Assembly (NCBI RefSeq): GCF_009674725.1 | Contig: NZ_WKKH01000016.1 | Coordinates: forward strand, 47,075-111,074 | DNA length: 64,000 nucleotides | Reading direction: 5' to 3' | Origin: Pedobacter petrophilus | Lineage (GTDB): Bacteria; Bacteroidota; Bacteroidia; Sphingobacteriales; Sphingobacteriaceae | Shown here: positions 25,910-34,534 of the stretch, piece after piece | Numbering within the stretch: the first letter of the stretch is position 1 | Layout of the letters: every line of letters starts with the position of its first letter | Made by a program: the position numbers and the translations under genes | Notes under the pieces: model-generated | The model's database searches: none | Told to the model about the DNA's origin: nothing | Seen by the model: the letters and a program-made list of their open reading frames with translations, nothing else

Positions 25910-27202
25910 ATGAACCACAACACACAGCCAGAAATTGTAACTGAGGGCGATCCCTCATCAGGAAAGAAATATTTATTGCCGTTTATTCTCGTAGTGAGCT
26001 TGTTTTTTCTCTGGGGAATGGCCCATAATCTGGATTCAGTTTTGATCCCGCATTTAAAAAAAGCTTGTAATCTAAGTAATAGTCAATCAACATTAATTGA
26101 TACTTCTGTTTTCTTTGCCTACTTTTTAATGGCTATCCCTGCGGGAATGATTTTGAAAAAATGGGGCTATAAAGCAACCATGATTTCAGGATTATTAGCA
26201 TTTGCATTTGGTGCCTTCCTATTTGTACCTGCAGCAAATAACCTTTCATACCTCACGTTTTTAATTGCACTTTTTATTATTGGTTGTGGTTTAACCATGC
26301 TAGAAACCTCTGCAAATCCCTACGCGGCAGTTTTAGGCGACCCATCCAAAGCAACAAGCAGATTAAATTTAGCAGCATCTTTTAATGGTTTAGCGGCAAT
26401 GGTTGCGCCCGTAATTGGCGGTTTATTTATCCTTTCTGGAAAATCACATACTAAGGAAGAGCTTGCGGCAATGACAGACGCCAGCAGAAATAGCTATTTC
26501 CTGGAAGAGGCCGCTTCTGTTAAAACTCCTTACATTACATTAGGAATCATTTTATTGGTTATAGCTGTCATATTTTATTTTATTCATCTACCCGAAATCA
26601 AAACAAAAAGTGTTGATGGTGAGGCGAATGGTAACTTTTTCGGCGCATTACGGCATAAACATTTGAGGTGGGCGGTAGTTGCCCAGTTTTTCTATGTGGG
26701 TGCACAAGTTTGTGTTACCAGCTTCTTTATCAGAATGGCACAACAAGGGGGTGGTTTTGATGAGAAAACAGCGGCATCCTATTTAGCTATTTATGGATTT
26801 TTGTTTACCGCTGGTCGTTTTGCAGGAACTGCACTTTTACAATTTATCGCATCAAACAAGCTGCTGGCAATTTATGCTGTTGTATCCATTTTACTTTGTT
26901 TAGTGGCTATTTTAGGGCAAGGTTCTTATGTAGTTTATGCGTTGGGCGCTATTGGTTTCTTTATGTCAATTATGTTTCCAACCATTTTTGCTTTGGGTAT
27001 TGATGGAATTGGCGATGATACCAAACCAGGCTCTTCCTGGTTAATCATGTCGATTGTTGGTGGTGCAATTTTGCCATTTGGAATGGGAAGTTTAATCGAT
27101 CGGTACGGCGATAACATTCAAATTGGTTACAGCATTCCATTGGTTTGCTTTGTTGTAGTGCTTTATTTTGGATTAAAAGGCTACAAAGTCGCTCATAAAT
27201 AA
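25910..27202 (+). CDS. fucP: FucP-type sugar:H+ symporter (MFS)
   Basis: A 430-residue inner-membrane transporter with twelve predicted helices in the FucP/GluP subfamily. Marks are L-F-F-L-W-G-M-A-H-N-L-D (helix 1), A-Y-F-L-M-A-I-P-A-G in helix 2, the loop G-M-I-L-K-K-W-G-Y-K, and the helix-4 stretch L-E-T-S-A-N-P-Y-A. Bacteroidota members carry L-fucose, glucose, galactose or related sugars with protons; the exact sugar is not readable and the symbol is a family label. It is followed by a palindromic repeat and then the GH106 gene. In this locus it would import a rhamnosidase or fucosidase product. Confidence 0.82.
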   Translation: MNHNTQPEIVTEGDPSSGKKYLLPFILVVSLFFLWGMAHNLDSVLIPHLKKACNLSNSQSTLIDTSVFFAYFLMAIPAGMILKKWGYKATMISGLLAFAFGAFLFVPAANNLSYLTFLIALFIIGCGLTMLETSANPYAAVLGDPSKATSRLNLAASFNGLAAMVAPVIGGLFILSGKSHTKEELAAMTDASRNSYFLEEAASVKTPYITLGIILLVIAVIFYFIHLPEIKTKSVDGEANGNFFGALRHKHLRWAVVAQFFYVGAQVCVTSFFIRMAQQGGGFDEKTAASYLAIYGFLFTAGRFAGTALLQFIASNKLLAIYAVVSILLCLVAILGQGSYVVYALGAIGFFMSIMFPTIFALGIDGIGDDTKPGSSWLIMSIVGGAILPFGMGSLIDRYGDNIQIGYSIPLVCFVVVLYFGLKGYKVAHK

Positions 27203-27211
27203 AATTATTAA

Positions 27212-27282
27212 GTCTTCATTGCGACGTACGAAGCAATCTGATTTTAATTGTCGGATAGATTGCATCATATCTCGAAATGAAG
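27212..27282. repeat. Palindromic dispersed repeat in the fucP-GH106 spacer
   Basis: cttcattgcgacgtacgaagcaatct at the left (quoted in parts: cttcattgcg, gaagcaatct) pairs with agattgc and aaatgaag at the right. It is a relative of the element inside the GH2 gene at 16247-16332, here in a normal intergenic position. Confidence 0.6.
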
Positions 27283-27298
27283 AAAATGAAAAATTAAA

Positions 27299-30200
27299 AT
27301 GAAATTAAGGTTTAGTAAAATTCTTTTGATTGCCTTACTGATCAGCTTTAGCTTTTCTGCAAGCGTTTATGCGCAACAAAATGAAAATGCGAAACCTTGG
27401 GTGTTCTGGTATTGGGTAAAGGGAGCAGTTTCCAAAGCGGGCATCACTGCTGATTTAGAAGCAATGAAAACCAATGGAATAGGGGGCGCTTACTTAATGA
27501 GTATTCAGGGGCCTGATAAAACACCCGTATATACTCCGCCAGCAATTCAACTTACACCAGAATGGTGGCAAATGGTGGAGTTTGCTATGGCTGAAGCCAA
27601 GCGACTGAATTTGAAGTTAGGCATGCATGTAAGCGATGGTTTTGCACTTGCAGGTGGGCCCTGGATAACCCCAGAATTATCGATGCAGAAAGTAGTTTGG
27701 TCAAAAATAATAATCAATAGTTCAACTCCTAAAGCTAAGTTACCTAAACCCATACATAAAGAAAATTATTATAAAGATATTGCCGTTTACGCTTACCGGT
27801 CGCCAGTTGGCGAAAGCATTTCTACAAGAACCGTAGTGCCGAAAATTACGGCAAGTAATGGGGCAGATGCCACCGGTTTAATACTACCTGGAAATAAGAA
27901 AAACTTCGCTTCGAATGAGCCCTGTTATATTCAGTACGAATTCGAAAAGCCATTTACCTGTAGGTCGGTAAGCATCAAAATCAGCGGAAACAACTATCAG
28001 GCGCAACGATTAGCCATCGAAGTGAGTAATGATGGAAAAAAGTATCGTTCTATCGGTCGTTTAGAGCCGCCACGTCATGGCTGGCAAGACACCGATGAAG
28101 ATGTTACGCATTCTATTGTACCTGTAACTGCCAGGTTTTTCAGGTTTATTTATGACAAAAAAGGATCTGAACCCGGCGCAGAAGATTTAGATGCAGCGAA
28201 GTGGAAACCTTCTTTAAAACTGGTCAATCTGGAATTATCCTCAGCGGCCCAAATCAATCAATACGAAGGTAAAAATGGCTCAGTTTGGCGGGTAAGCAAA
28301 AGGAGCACTGCACAGCAGATTGCTAAAGACCTGTGCGTTCCCTTAAATAAAATAATCAACCTAACAGATAAATTAAATCCTGATGGAACGTTAAACTGGA
28401 AAGTCCCAAAAGGCAACTGGACGGTTCTGAGAATCGGACATACTTCGACCGGACACACCAACGCAACCGCTGGCGGTGGAATGGGTTTAGAATGTGATAA
28501 GTTTAATCCGGAAGCAGTAAAACTGCAGTTTAATCATTGGTATGGTGAAGCCCTTAAGCACGGCGGACCAGAAATTGCCAAAAAAGTTTTAAGTGTTTTT
28601 CATGTAGATAGCTGGGAATGTGGCAGCCAGAACTGGTCGCCGGTATTCAAAGCCGAGTTCTTAAAACGCAGAGGTTACGACCTAACACCTTATTTACCCA
28701 TCATAACCGGATTGCCCGTTGAAAGTGCAAAAGTATCTGAGGATTTTCTATATGATGTAAGAAAAACGATTTCAGAACTGGTTGTCGATCAGTTTTATAA
28801 AACGTTAGCTAAGCTTGCAAAGGAGCAGGGTGTAACTTTTACCGCAGAAAGCATAGCACCTACAATGATGAGTGATGGTCTCATGCATTATAAAACTGTC
28901 GATGTGCCCATGGGCGAATTCTGGTTAAACAGTCCCACGCACGATAAGCCAAACGATATGCTCGATGCCATTTCCGGTGCACATATCTATGGTAAAAATA
29001 TTATCCAGGCAGAAGCTTTTACCACTGTTCGGATGGATTGGAATGAAAATCCGGGAAATATGAAAACCCTGCAGGATCGGAATTACGCGCTGGGAATCAA
29101 TAAATTGGTTTATCATGTGTTTACCCAAAACCCGTGGACGGATAGAAAACCTGGAATGACTTTAGATGGCGTGGGTTTATACTTTCAACGCGATCAAACC
29201 TGGTGGAAATTAGGAAAAGCATGGGTTGATTATGCAGAACGTACGCAGAATTTGCTGCAACAGGGTAAACCTATAATAGATATTGCAGTTTTTACCGGCG
29301 AAGAGTTGCCTCGCCGTTCGGTTTTACCGGATAGATTGGTTGAAACCTTACCCGGAATTTTTGGCGCTAAAGTGGTAGAATCTGAAAAAAAACGTTTGGC
29401 AAATGTTGGCGAGCCCTTAAGGCAAATTCCGGCAGGTGTTACGCATTCTGCAAACATGGCCGACCCTCAAAATTGGGTAAACCCACTCCACGGTTATGCT
29501 TATGATAGCTTTAATCCCGATGTATTGCACAGTGCAACCGTTAAAGACGGAAATGTAGTTTTCGGGAGTGGCGCAACCTATCAGATTCTGGTCTTTACCG
29601 GTTCACTAAAACTAAATCCCAACTATCAGTATATTAGCTATGAAACATTGAAAAAACTCTCAGATCTCATTCATTCCGGAGCTAAAGTAATTGTAGCAGA
29701 TAAGCCTTTGTACCAATCTGGAATAAAGCAGGTGAGTCAATCAGTATTTAATCATCTCGTAGAAACAATTTGGTCTGGACACTTTACTGCTGTTCAGCAA
29801 GGCGATCAAACTTTAGCAGTGAAGAAACTAGGCGCTGGTACGGTTTTTAAAGCACCTTTTTATGGTGAAAATTTCAATCAGCTGGGTGTAGAGAAAGATC
29901 TTTATGTGCTTGAAAATGGAAATGATGATGCAGCTAAAGTGGCCTTTTTTCATCGCTCGGCTGACAGCCAGGAGATTTATTTTATTTCTAATCAAATAGA
30001 TACCGAAAGAAATTTAGCACTCTCTTTCAGGGTTAGTGGAATGGTTCCTAAATTATATGATGCGGTAAGCGGGCAATACAGCCAAATTAAAAACTGGTCT
30101 GCCTCAAATGGCCGGATAAATTTGAGCCTTAGGTTTGCGCCAAATCAATCGCTGTTTGTCATTTTTGAACCTTCCACAGCCAGCAAAGCAACTGGCAAAG

Positions 30201-30703
30201 GCCAGAATTGGTCAACTTTCAGAACTATTCATAAGCTTTCAAAAGACTGGCAGGTACAATTCGATCCTGCTTATGGCGGCCCTGCAAAACCAGTTATATT
30301 TCACGAATTAACCGACTGGACTAAAAATGCCGATAGTGCCATCCGGTATTATTCAGGTACAGCAACTTACGCCAGTAAATTTAATTATCAGGGCGATACA
30401 CCAAATACCTGGATAGACCTAGGTGGTTTTTCCGCTATGGCAGAAGTAAAAATTAATGGCATATCCTGTGGTACCTTGTGGACGGCTCCCTTCAGACTAG
30501 ACGTAAGTAAGGCGATCAGAAAAGGGGAGAATGAAATTACGATTGAGGTTGTAAATACCTGGGCTAATCGTTTAACTGGAGATAATAAATTACCTGAAGA
30601 TAAAAGAATTACAAAAACAACTGCACCATTCCGTTTAGAAGGTAAACCCTTAAATCCTGCCGGATTATTCGGACCAGTGGTTATTCAAATTGAAGAAAAA
30701 TGA
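27299..30703 (+). CDS. GH106 family alpha-L-rhamnosidase, secreted
   Basis: An 1134-residue protein with a signal peptide (about 1-25, ending S-V-Y-A-Q). The mature start A-K-P-W-V-F-W-Y-W-V-K-G-A-V-S-K and D-L-E-A-M-K-T-N-G-I-G-G-A-Y-L are typical of GH106 enzymes, whose catalytic barrel follows. Further landmarks are L-G-M-H-V-S-D-G-F, H-V-D-S-W-E-C-G-S-Q-N-W and T-A-E-S-I-A-P-T. A galactose-binding-like segment interrupts the barrel (about 200-330), and a GH2-like jelly roll closes the protein (W-I-D-L-G-G-F-S-A-M-A-E-V-K-I-N-G). The family cleaves alpha-L-rhamnose from rhamnogalacturonan and complex pectin. Length matches the family. It overlaps the GH127 gene by 4 bases. Confidence 0.88.
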   Translation: MKLRFSKILLIALLISFSFSASVYAQQNENAKPWVFWYWVKGAVSKAGITADLEAMKTNGIGGAYLMSIQGPDKTPVYTPPAIQLTPEWWQMVEFAMAEAKRLNLKLGMHVSDGFALAGGPWITPELSMQKVVWSKIIINSSTPKAKLPKPIHKENYYKDIAVYAYRSPVGESISTRTVVPKITASNGADATGLILPGNKKNFASNEPCYIQYEFEKPFTCRSVSIKISGNNYQAQRLAIEVSNDGKKYRSIGRLEPPRHGWQDTDEDVTHSIVPVTARFFRFIYDKKGSEPGAEDLDAAKWKPSLKLVNLELSSAAQINQYEGKNGSVWRVSKRSTAQQIAKDLCVPLNKIINLTDKLNPDGTLNWKVPKGNWTVLRIGHTSTGHTNATAGGGMGLECDKFNPEAVKLQFNHWYGEALKHGGPEIAKKVLSVFHVDSWECGSQNWSPVFKAEFLKRRGYDLTPYLPIITGLPVESAKVSEDFLYDVRKTISELVVDQFYKTLAKLAKEQGVTFTAESIAPTMMSDGLMHYKTVDVPMGEFWLNSPTHDKPNDMLDAISGAHIYGKNIIQAEAFTTVRMDWNENPGNMKTLQDRNYALGINKLVYHVFTQNPWTDRKPGMTLDGVGLYFQRDQTWWKLGKAWVDYAERTQNLLQQGKPIIDIAVFTGEELPRRSVLPDRLVETLPGIFGAKVVESEKKRLANVGEPLRQIPAGVTHSANMADPQNWVNPLHGYAYDSFNPDVLHSATVKDGNVVFGSGATYQILVFTGSLKLNPNYQYISYETLKKLSDLIHSGAKVIVADKPLYQSGIKQVSQSVFNHLVETIWSGHFTAVQQGDQTLAVKKLGAGTVFKAPFYGENFNQLGVEKDLYVLENGNDDAAKVAFFHRSADSQEIYFISNQIDTERNLALSFRVSGMVPKLYDAVSGQYSQIKNWSASNGRINLSLRFAPNQSLFVIFEPSTASKATGKGQNWSTFRTIHKLSKDWQVQFDPAYGGPAKPVIFHELTDWTKNADSAIRYYSGTATYASKFNYQGDTPNTWIDLGGFSAMAEVKINGISCGTLWTAPFRLDVSKAIRKGENEITIEVVNTWANRLTGDNKLPEDKRITKTTAPFRLEGKPLNPAGLFGPVVIQIEEK

Positions 30704-32931
30704 TGAGGAATTTAGTAATGATAAAAAAGGTTAAGGCGAGGTACTTTGACGCAGGCAAATTTCAGTTTCTGAAAAATCTTGTGCTCATCGTCATTCCGAG
30801 CGTAGCCGGGAAATCTTCGAATTTTGTAATAAGCTTCGTTCAAAGATTTCTCTATTTCGCTGCGCTCCAGTCGAAAAGACGGGTATACTCTTCGTTCCTT
30901 CTTCAATCTAAATATGGGGCAACCTTCGGACTACTAATCTTACTTTCTCCGGGATTAAATGTAAAAGCGCAGGACAAGGCTTTAGTGAATACATCCAATA
31001 GTCCTTATGCCAGGTTGCACAGCATCAATATGAGCGATGTAACATGGACAAAAGGTTTTTGGGCAGATCGTTTTAAAGTGGCTACAGAAACCATGGTGCC
31101 AAACATGTGGGCGATTTATAATGATCCAAAAATCAGCCATGCTTTTAAGAACTTCGAAATTGCAGCTGGGTTAGATACGGGTTCGCACTCCGGACCATCG
31201 TTTCACGACGGTGACTATTATAAAACTTTAGAAGCCGTTGCGGTACTTTATGCCTCCACAAAAGATCCAAAACTGAACGCAATGATGGATAAGGCCATTG
31301 TGGTCATTGGGAAATCGCAACGGGAAGATGGTTATATCTACACCAAAGCGATGATTGATCAGCGTAAAACAGGTGCTAGTAATCAATTTCAGGATCGGTT
31401 GAGTTTTGAATCGTACAATATAGGTCATTTGATGACTGCCGGATGCATTCATTATCGTGCTACCGGCAAAACTACATTGCTTAACATCGCTAAAAAAGCA
31501 ACCGATTATCTCTATAAGTTTTATAAATCAGCGTCTCCAACTTTAGCACGGAATGCCATTTGCCCCTCGCATTATATGGGAGTAGTGGAGATGTACCGCA
31601 CCACGAAAGAGCCTCGATACCTGGAACTGGCCAACCACCTTATTGCCATCAAAGGTAAAATAGAAGATGGTACAGATGACAATCAGGACCGGATTCCCTT
31701 TCTGCAACAAACAAAAGCCATGGGACATGCAGTCAGGGCAAATTATTTATATGCTGGCGTTGCCGATTTATATGCAGAAACCGGTAAAGAATCGTTGCTT
31801 AAAACATTGAATTTAATGTGGGATGATGTCAATCAGCACAAAATGTACATCACCGGCGGTTGCGGATCACTTTACGATGGCACATCGCCCGATGGTACTT
31901 CATATAATCCTGCCGATGTTCAGAAAATCCATCAGGCTTTCGGTCGCGATTACCAGTTGCCCAATTTTACGGCTCATAACGAAACTTGCGCCAATATTGG
32001 GAATGTGCTTTGGAACTGGCGAATGTTGCAAATTACCGGCGATGCCAAATATGCAGATGTGATGGAACTGGCGCTACATAACAGTGTTTTGTCCGGCATT
32101 AGCCTGGATGGAAAGAATTTTTTATACACCAATCCACTCGCTCAGTCTGATGATTTACCTTTCAAACAACGTTGGTCTAAAGATCGCGTGCCTTACATCG
32201 GCCTGTCTAATTGCTGTCCTCCAAACGTAGTTCGTACCATTGCAGAAGTCAGTAATTATGCTTATAGTGCTTCTGATAAAGGATTGTGGTTCAACTTATA
32301 TGGTGAAAATAACTTAACAACGAAATTAAGTGACGGCAGTGGAGTTTCTTTAAGTCAGGAAACAAATTATCCATGGGATGGTAAAATAAAAATCAGTGTT
32401 AACGAAACGACTAACAAAGCCTATTCGATGTTCCTCAGAATTCCAGCCTGGACGCATGATGCACAGATTTTGATCAATGGGGAAGCGCAGCATATCAAGG
32501 CTACTTCGGGTGCTTATGCAGAAGTAAACCGCGCTTGGAAAAAGGGCGATGTAATAGAATTGAACCTCCCGATGGAGGCGACGCTGATAGAAGCAAACCC
32601 TTTGGTTGAAGAAAACAGAAATCAAATTGCCGTGAAACGCGGTCCGGTTGTATATTGCCTGGAATCGACTGACTTGCCAGGCCAAAGTATTTTCAACACG
32701 TTTATACCGGCTTCAACTAAATTTGAAGCAAAGGCCATAACTATCAGTGGTGCTGAAATGATGAGTTTAGTGGGTACTGCAAAAATGGTTGCAGATAATA
32801 CCTGGAAAAATGTGTTGTACAGACCAGTCGAGCGCAAGAATATGGAGAAGGAAATTAGATTAGTTCCTTATTTTGCCTGGGGCAACCGCGGGCATTCGGA
32901 AATGTCTGTCTGGTTACCGGTTAGTCGGTAA
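30700..32931 (+). CDS. GH127-type beta-L-arabinofuranosidase with repeat-derived N-terminal extension
   Basis: A 743-residue protein. The catalytic zinc-thiolate site of GH127 is present: Glu428-x-Cys430 in H-N-E-T-C-A and Cys505-Cys506 in N-C-C-P-P-N; the second group carries the family's cysteine nucleophile. The family hydrolyses beta-L-arabinofuranosides. A secretion-like hydrophobic core (F-G-L-L-I-L-L-S-P-G-L-N-V-K-A-Q) lies at about residues 72-88, not at the N-terminus. No ATG, GTG or TTG is seen in frame just before it, and the preceding residues (about 30-61) are encoded by a palindromic repeat. Export may be impaired, or an unusual start is used. The 4-base overlap with GH106 supports the start at 30700. 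Confidence 0.85.
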   Translation: MMRNLVMIKKVKARYFDAGKFQFLKNLVLIVIPSVAGKSSNFVISFVQRFLYFAALQSKRRVYSSFLLQSKYGATFGLLILLSPGLNVKAQDKALVNTSNSPYARLHSINMSDVTWTKGFWADRFKVATETMVPNMWAIYNDPKISHAFKNFEIAAGLDTGSHSGPSFHDGDYYKTLEAVAVLYASTKDPKLNAMMDKAIVVIGKSQREDGYIYTKAMIDQRKTGASNQFQDRLSFESYNIGHLMTAGCIHYRATGKTTLLNIAKKATDYLYKFYKSASPTLARNAICPSHYMGVVEMYRTTKEPRYLELANHLIAIKGKIEDGTDDNQDRIPFLQQTKAMGHAVRANYLYAGVADLYAETGKESLLKTLNLMWDDVNQHKMYITGGCGSLYDGTSPDGTSYNPADVQKIHQAFGRDYQLPNFTAHNETCANIGNVLWNWRMLQITGDAKYADVMELALHNSVLSGISLDGKNFLYTNPLAQSDDLPFKQRWSKDRVPYIGLSNCCPPNVVRTIAEVSNYAYSASDKGLWFNLYGENNLTTKLSDGSGVSLSQETNYPWDGKIKISVNETTNKAYSMFLRIPAWTHDAQILINGEAQHIKATSGAYAEVNRAWKKGDVIELNLPMEATLIEANPLVEENRNQIAVKRGPVVYCLESTDLPGQSIFNTFIPASTKFEAKAITISGAEMMSLVGTAKMVADNTWKNVLYRPVERKNMEKEIRLVPYFAWGNRGHSEMSVWLPVSR
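30788..30881. repeat. Palindromic repeat inside the GH127 N-terminal coding region
   Basis: Outer arms tcgtcattccgag on the left and the tcgaaaagacg end on the right pair with one mismatch in the cgtcat/atgacg portion. An inner pair gaaatctt / aaagatttc follows. The wording (cattccgagcgtagccggg, ctgcgctccagtcgaaa) is that of a dispersed intergenic element. It is open in the coding frame. Confidence 0.7.
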
Positions 32932-32954
32932 ACAGCTTGGGAATTTTTATGCAG

Positions 32955-33073
32955 TTCGTCATGCTGAATTTATTTCAGCATCTTAACTGCAAATAAGACC
33001 CTGAAATGAACGGTGCAGCCCTCGTGAATACCAAAAAACAGTATAGTAAAAATGAAAAATTCAGGGTGACGAA
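32955..33073. repeat. Palindromic dispersed repeat in GH127-esterase spacer
   Basis: The left end ttcgtcatgctgaat and right end attcagggtgacgaa are imperfect inverted repeats, with an inner gctgaatttatttcagc hairpin. It is the same class as the elements found inside coding regions in this window. A more degraded relative is at about 39015-39085. Confidence 0.6.
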
Positions 33074-33096
33074 TGCTTTAAAACCATAAAATTAAT

Positions 33097-34524
33097 ATGA
33101 AATTAAAACTTACGATATTTTTAAATCTTGCTTATTGCCTCGTTGCATCTGCCACGGTCAAACCCGCTTCAATTTTTACCGATCACATGGTGCTCCAGCA
33201 GCAAAGTGAAGTGGCCATTTGGGGTTGGGCAAAACCATCTTCGAGCGTGAGAGTAAAAACCTCATGGAATAAAAAAACTTATAAAATCACAGCCGGTCAG
33301 GATGGAAAATGGGGGGTAAAAGTAGCTACGCCTAAAGCCGGCGGCCCATACGAAATGGAATTCGATGATGGGGAGAAGTTGGTTTTAAAAGATATCCTGA
33401 TTGGTGAAGTTTGGTTCTGTGGCGGGCAATCGAACATGGAAATGCCGATGAAAGGCTTTAAAAGTCAGCCCATTGTAGGTTCTGCCGAAGCGATTCTGAA
33501 ATCTACAAACAAAAACATCCGGTTATATACTGTCCCACGCTCTTCAATTACCGAAAAACAAGACAATAGCAAACCTTCTCAATGGAAAATGGCCGAACCA
33601 GAAGCCGTGTCGAATTTTAGTGCAACAGGGTATTTCTTTGGCAAGTTGCTGAGTGAAGTGTTAACGGTTCCTATCGGGATCATCAATGATAGTTATGGTG
33701 GGTCAACAATCGAAGCGTGGATGTCGCCCGAAGATTTAAAACCCTTTCCAGAGATTAAAATCCCATCTAAAGGAGACTCCATAAAAGAAGTAAGCCGCAC
33801 GCCAACCACATTATACAACGGCATGTTATACCCCGTAATTGGTTATAGCATAAAGGGCGCAATCTGGTACCAGGGCGAATCCAACTTTGAAAGACCAGAT
33901 CAATATGAAAAACTCTTCCCGGCAATGGTTTCCAGCTGGCGCGAACATTGGAAGATTGGTGAGTTTCCTTTCTATTATGCGCAGATCGCGCCTTTTAGCT
34001 ACAATTATTCCACTGCTGGTAAAGGAACGAAGATTAACAATTCTGCTTTTATCAGAGATGCACAGCGCAAGTCGTTATCCACGATCTCCAATTCCGGCAT
34101 GGCCGTATTGTTGGATCTGGGCGAAGAAAACTCCATTCATCCTGCCAATAAAAAGCAAGGCGGTGAAAGGTTGGCTTATCTGGCGCTGGCACAAACCTAT
34201 GGGGTAAAAGGCTTTGGGGGTGTAAGTCCGGCCTATGTTTCATTAACCGTTGAGAAAAGCGAAGCAATTGTGAAATTTCAGAACGTTCCAAATGGTATAA
34301 CTTCCTTTGGTAAAACATTGTCTTTATTTGAGATTGCTGGTGCGGATAAGAAATTTTATCCTGCGAAAGCAGTAATAAATGGAAGTAGCGTATCGGTATC
34401 AGCAGCAGCAGTGAAAGTGCCGGTAGCAGTGCGGTATGCATTTAAAGATTTTGTAAATGGCGATTTATTCGGTAACGATGGTTTGCCAGTTTCTTCGTTC
34501 CGTACGGATGATTGGGATAACTAG
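33097..34524 (+). CDS. Secreted SASA-type (sialate O-acetylesterase-like) esterase
   Basis: A 475-residue protein with a short signal peptide (about 1-19). The SGNH-like nucleophile is Ser112 in W-F-C-G-G-Q-S-N-M-E-M-P, and W-Y-Q-G-E-S-N (about 255) is the second conserved block of the family. The His would lie in S-I-H-P-A-N-K (about 345). The name comes from sialate esterases, but in plant-glycan loci these enzymes are thought to remove acetyl groups from pectin or hemicellulose. Position after GH106 and GH127 fits deacetylation of the same polymer. Confidence 0.85.
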   Translation: MKLKLTIFLNLAYCLVASATVKPASIFTDHMVLQQQSEVAIWGWAKPSSSVRVKTSWNKKTYKITAGQDGKWGVKVATPKAGGPYEMEFDDGEKLVLKDILIGEVWFCGGQSNMEMPMKGFKSQPIVGSAEAILKSTNKNIRLYTVPRSSITEKQDNSKPSQWKMAEPEAVSNFSATGYFFGKLLSEVLTVPIGIINDSYGGSTIEAWMSPEDLKPFPEIKIPSKGDSIKEVSRTPTTLYNGMLYPVIGYSIKGAIWYQGESNFERPDQYEKLFPAMVSSWREHWKIGEFPFYYAQIAPFSYNYSTAGKGTKINNSAFIRDAQRKSLSTISNSGMAVLLDLGEENSIHPANKKQGGERLAYLALAQTYGVKGFGGVSPAYVSLTVEKSEAIVKFQNVPNGITSFGKTLSLFEIAGADKKFYPAKAVINGSSVSVSAAAVKVPVAVRYAFKDFVNGDLFGNDGLPVSSFRTDDWDN

Positions 34525-34534
34525 AAAGAGAAGA

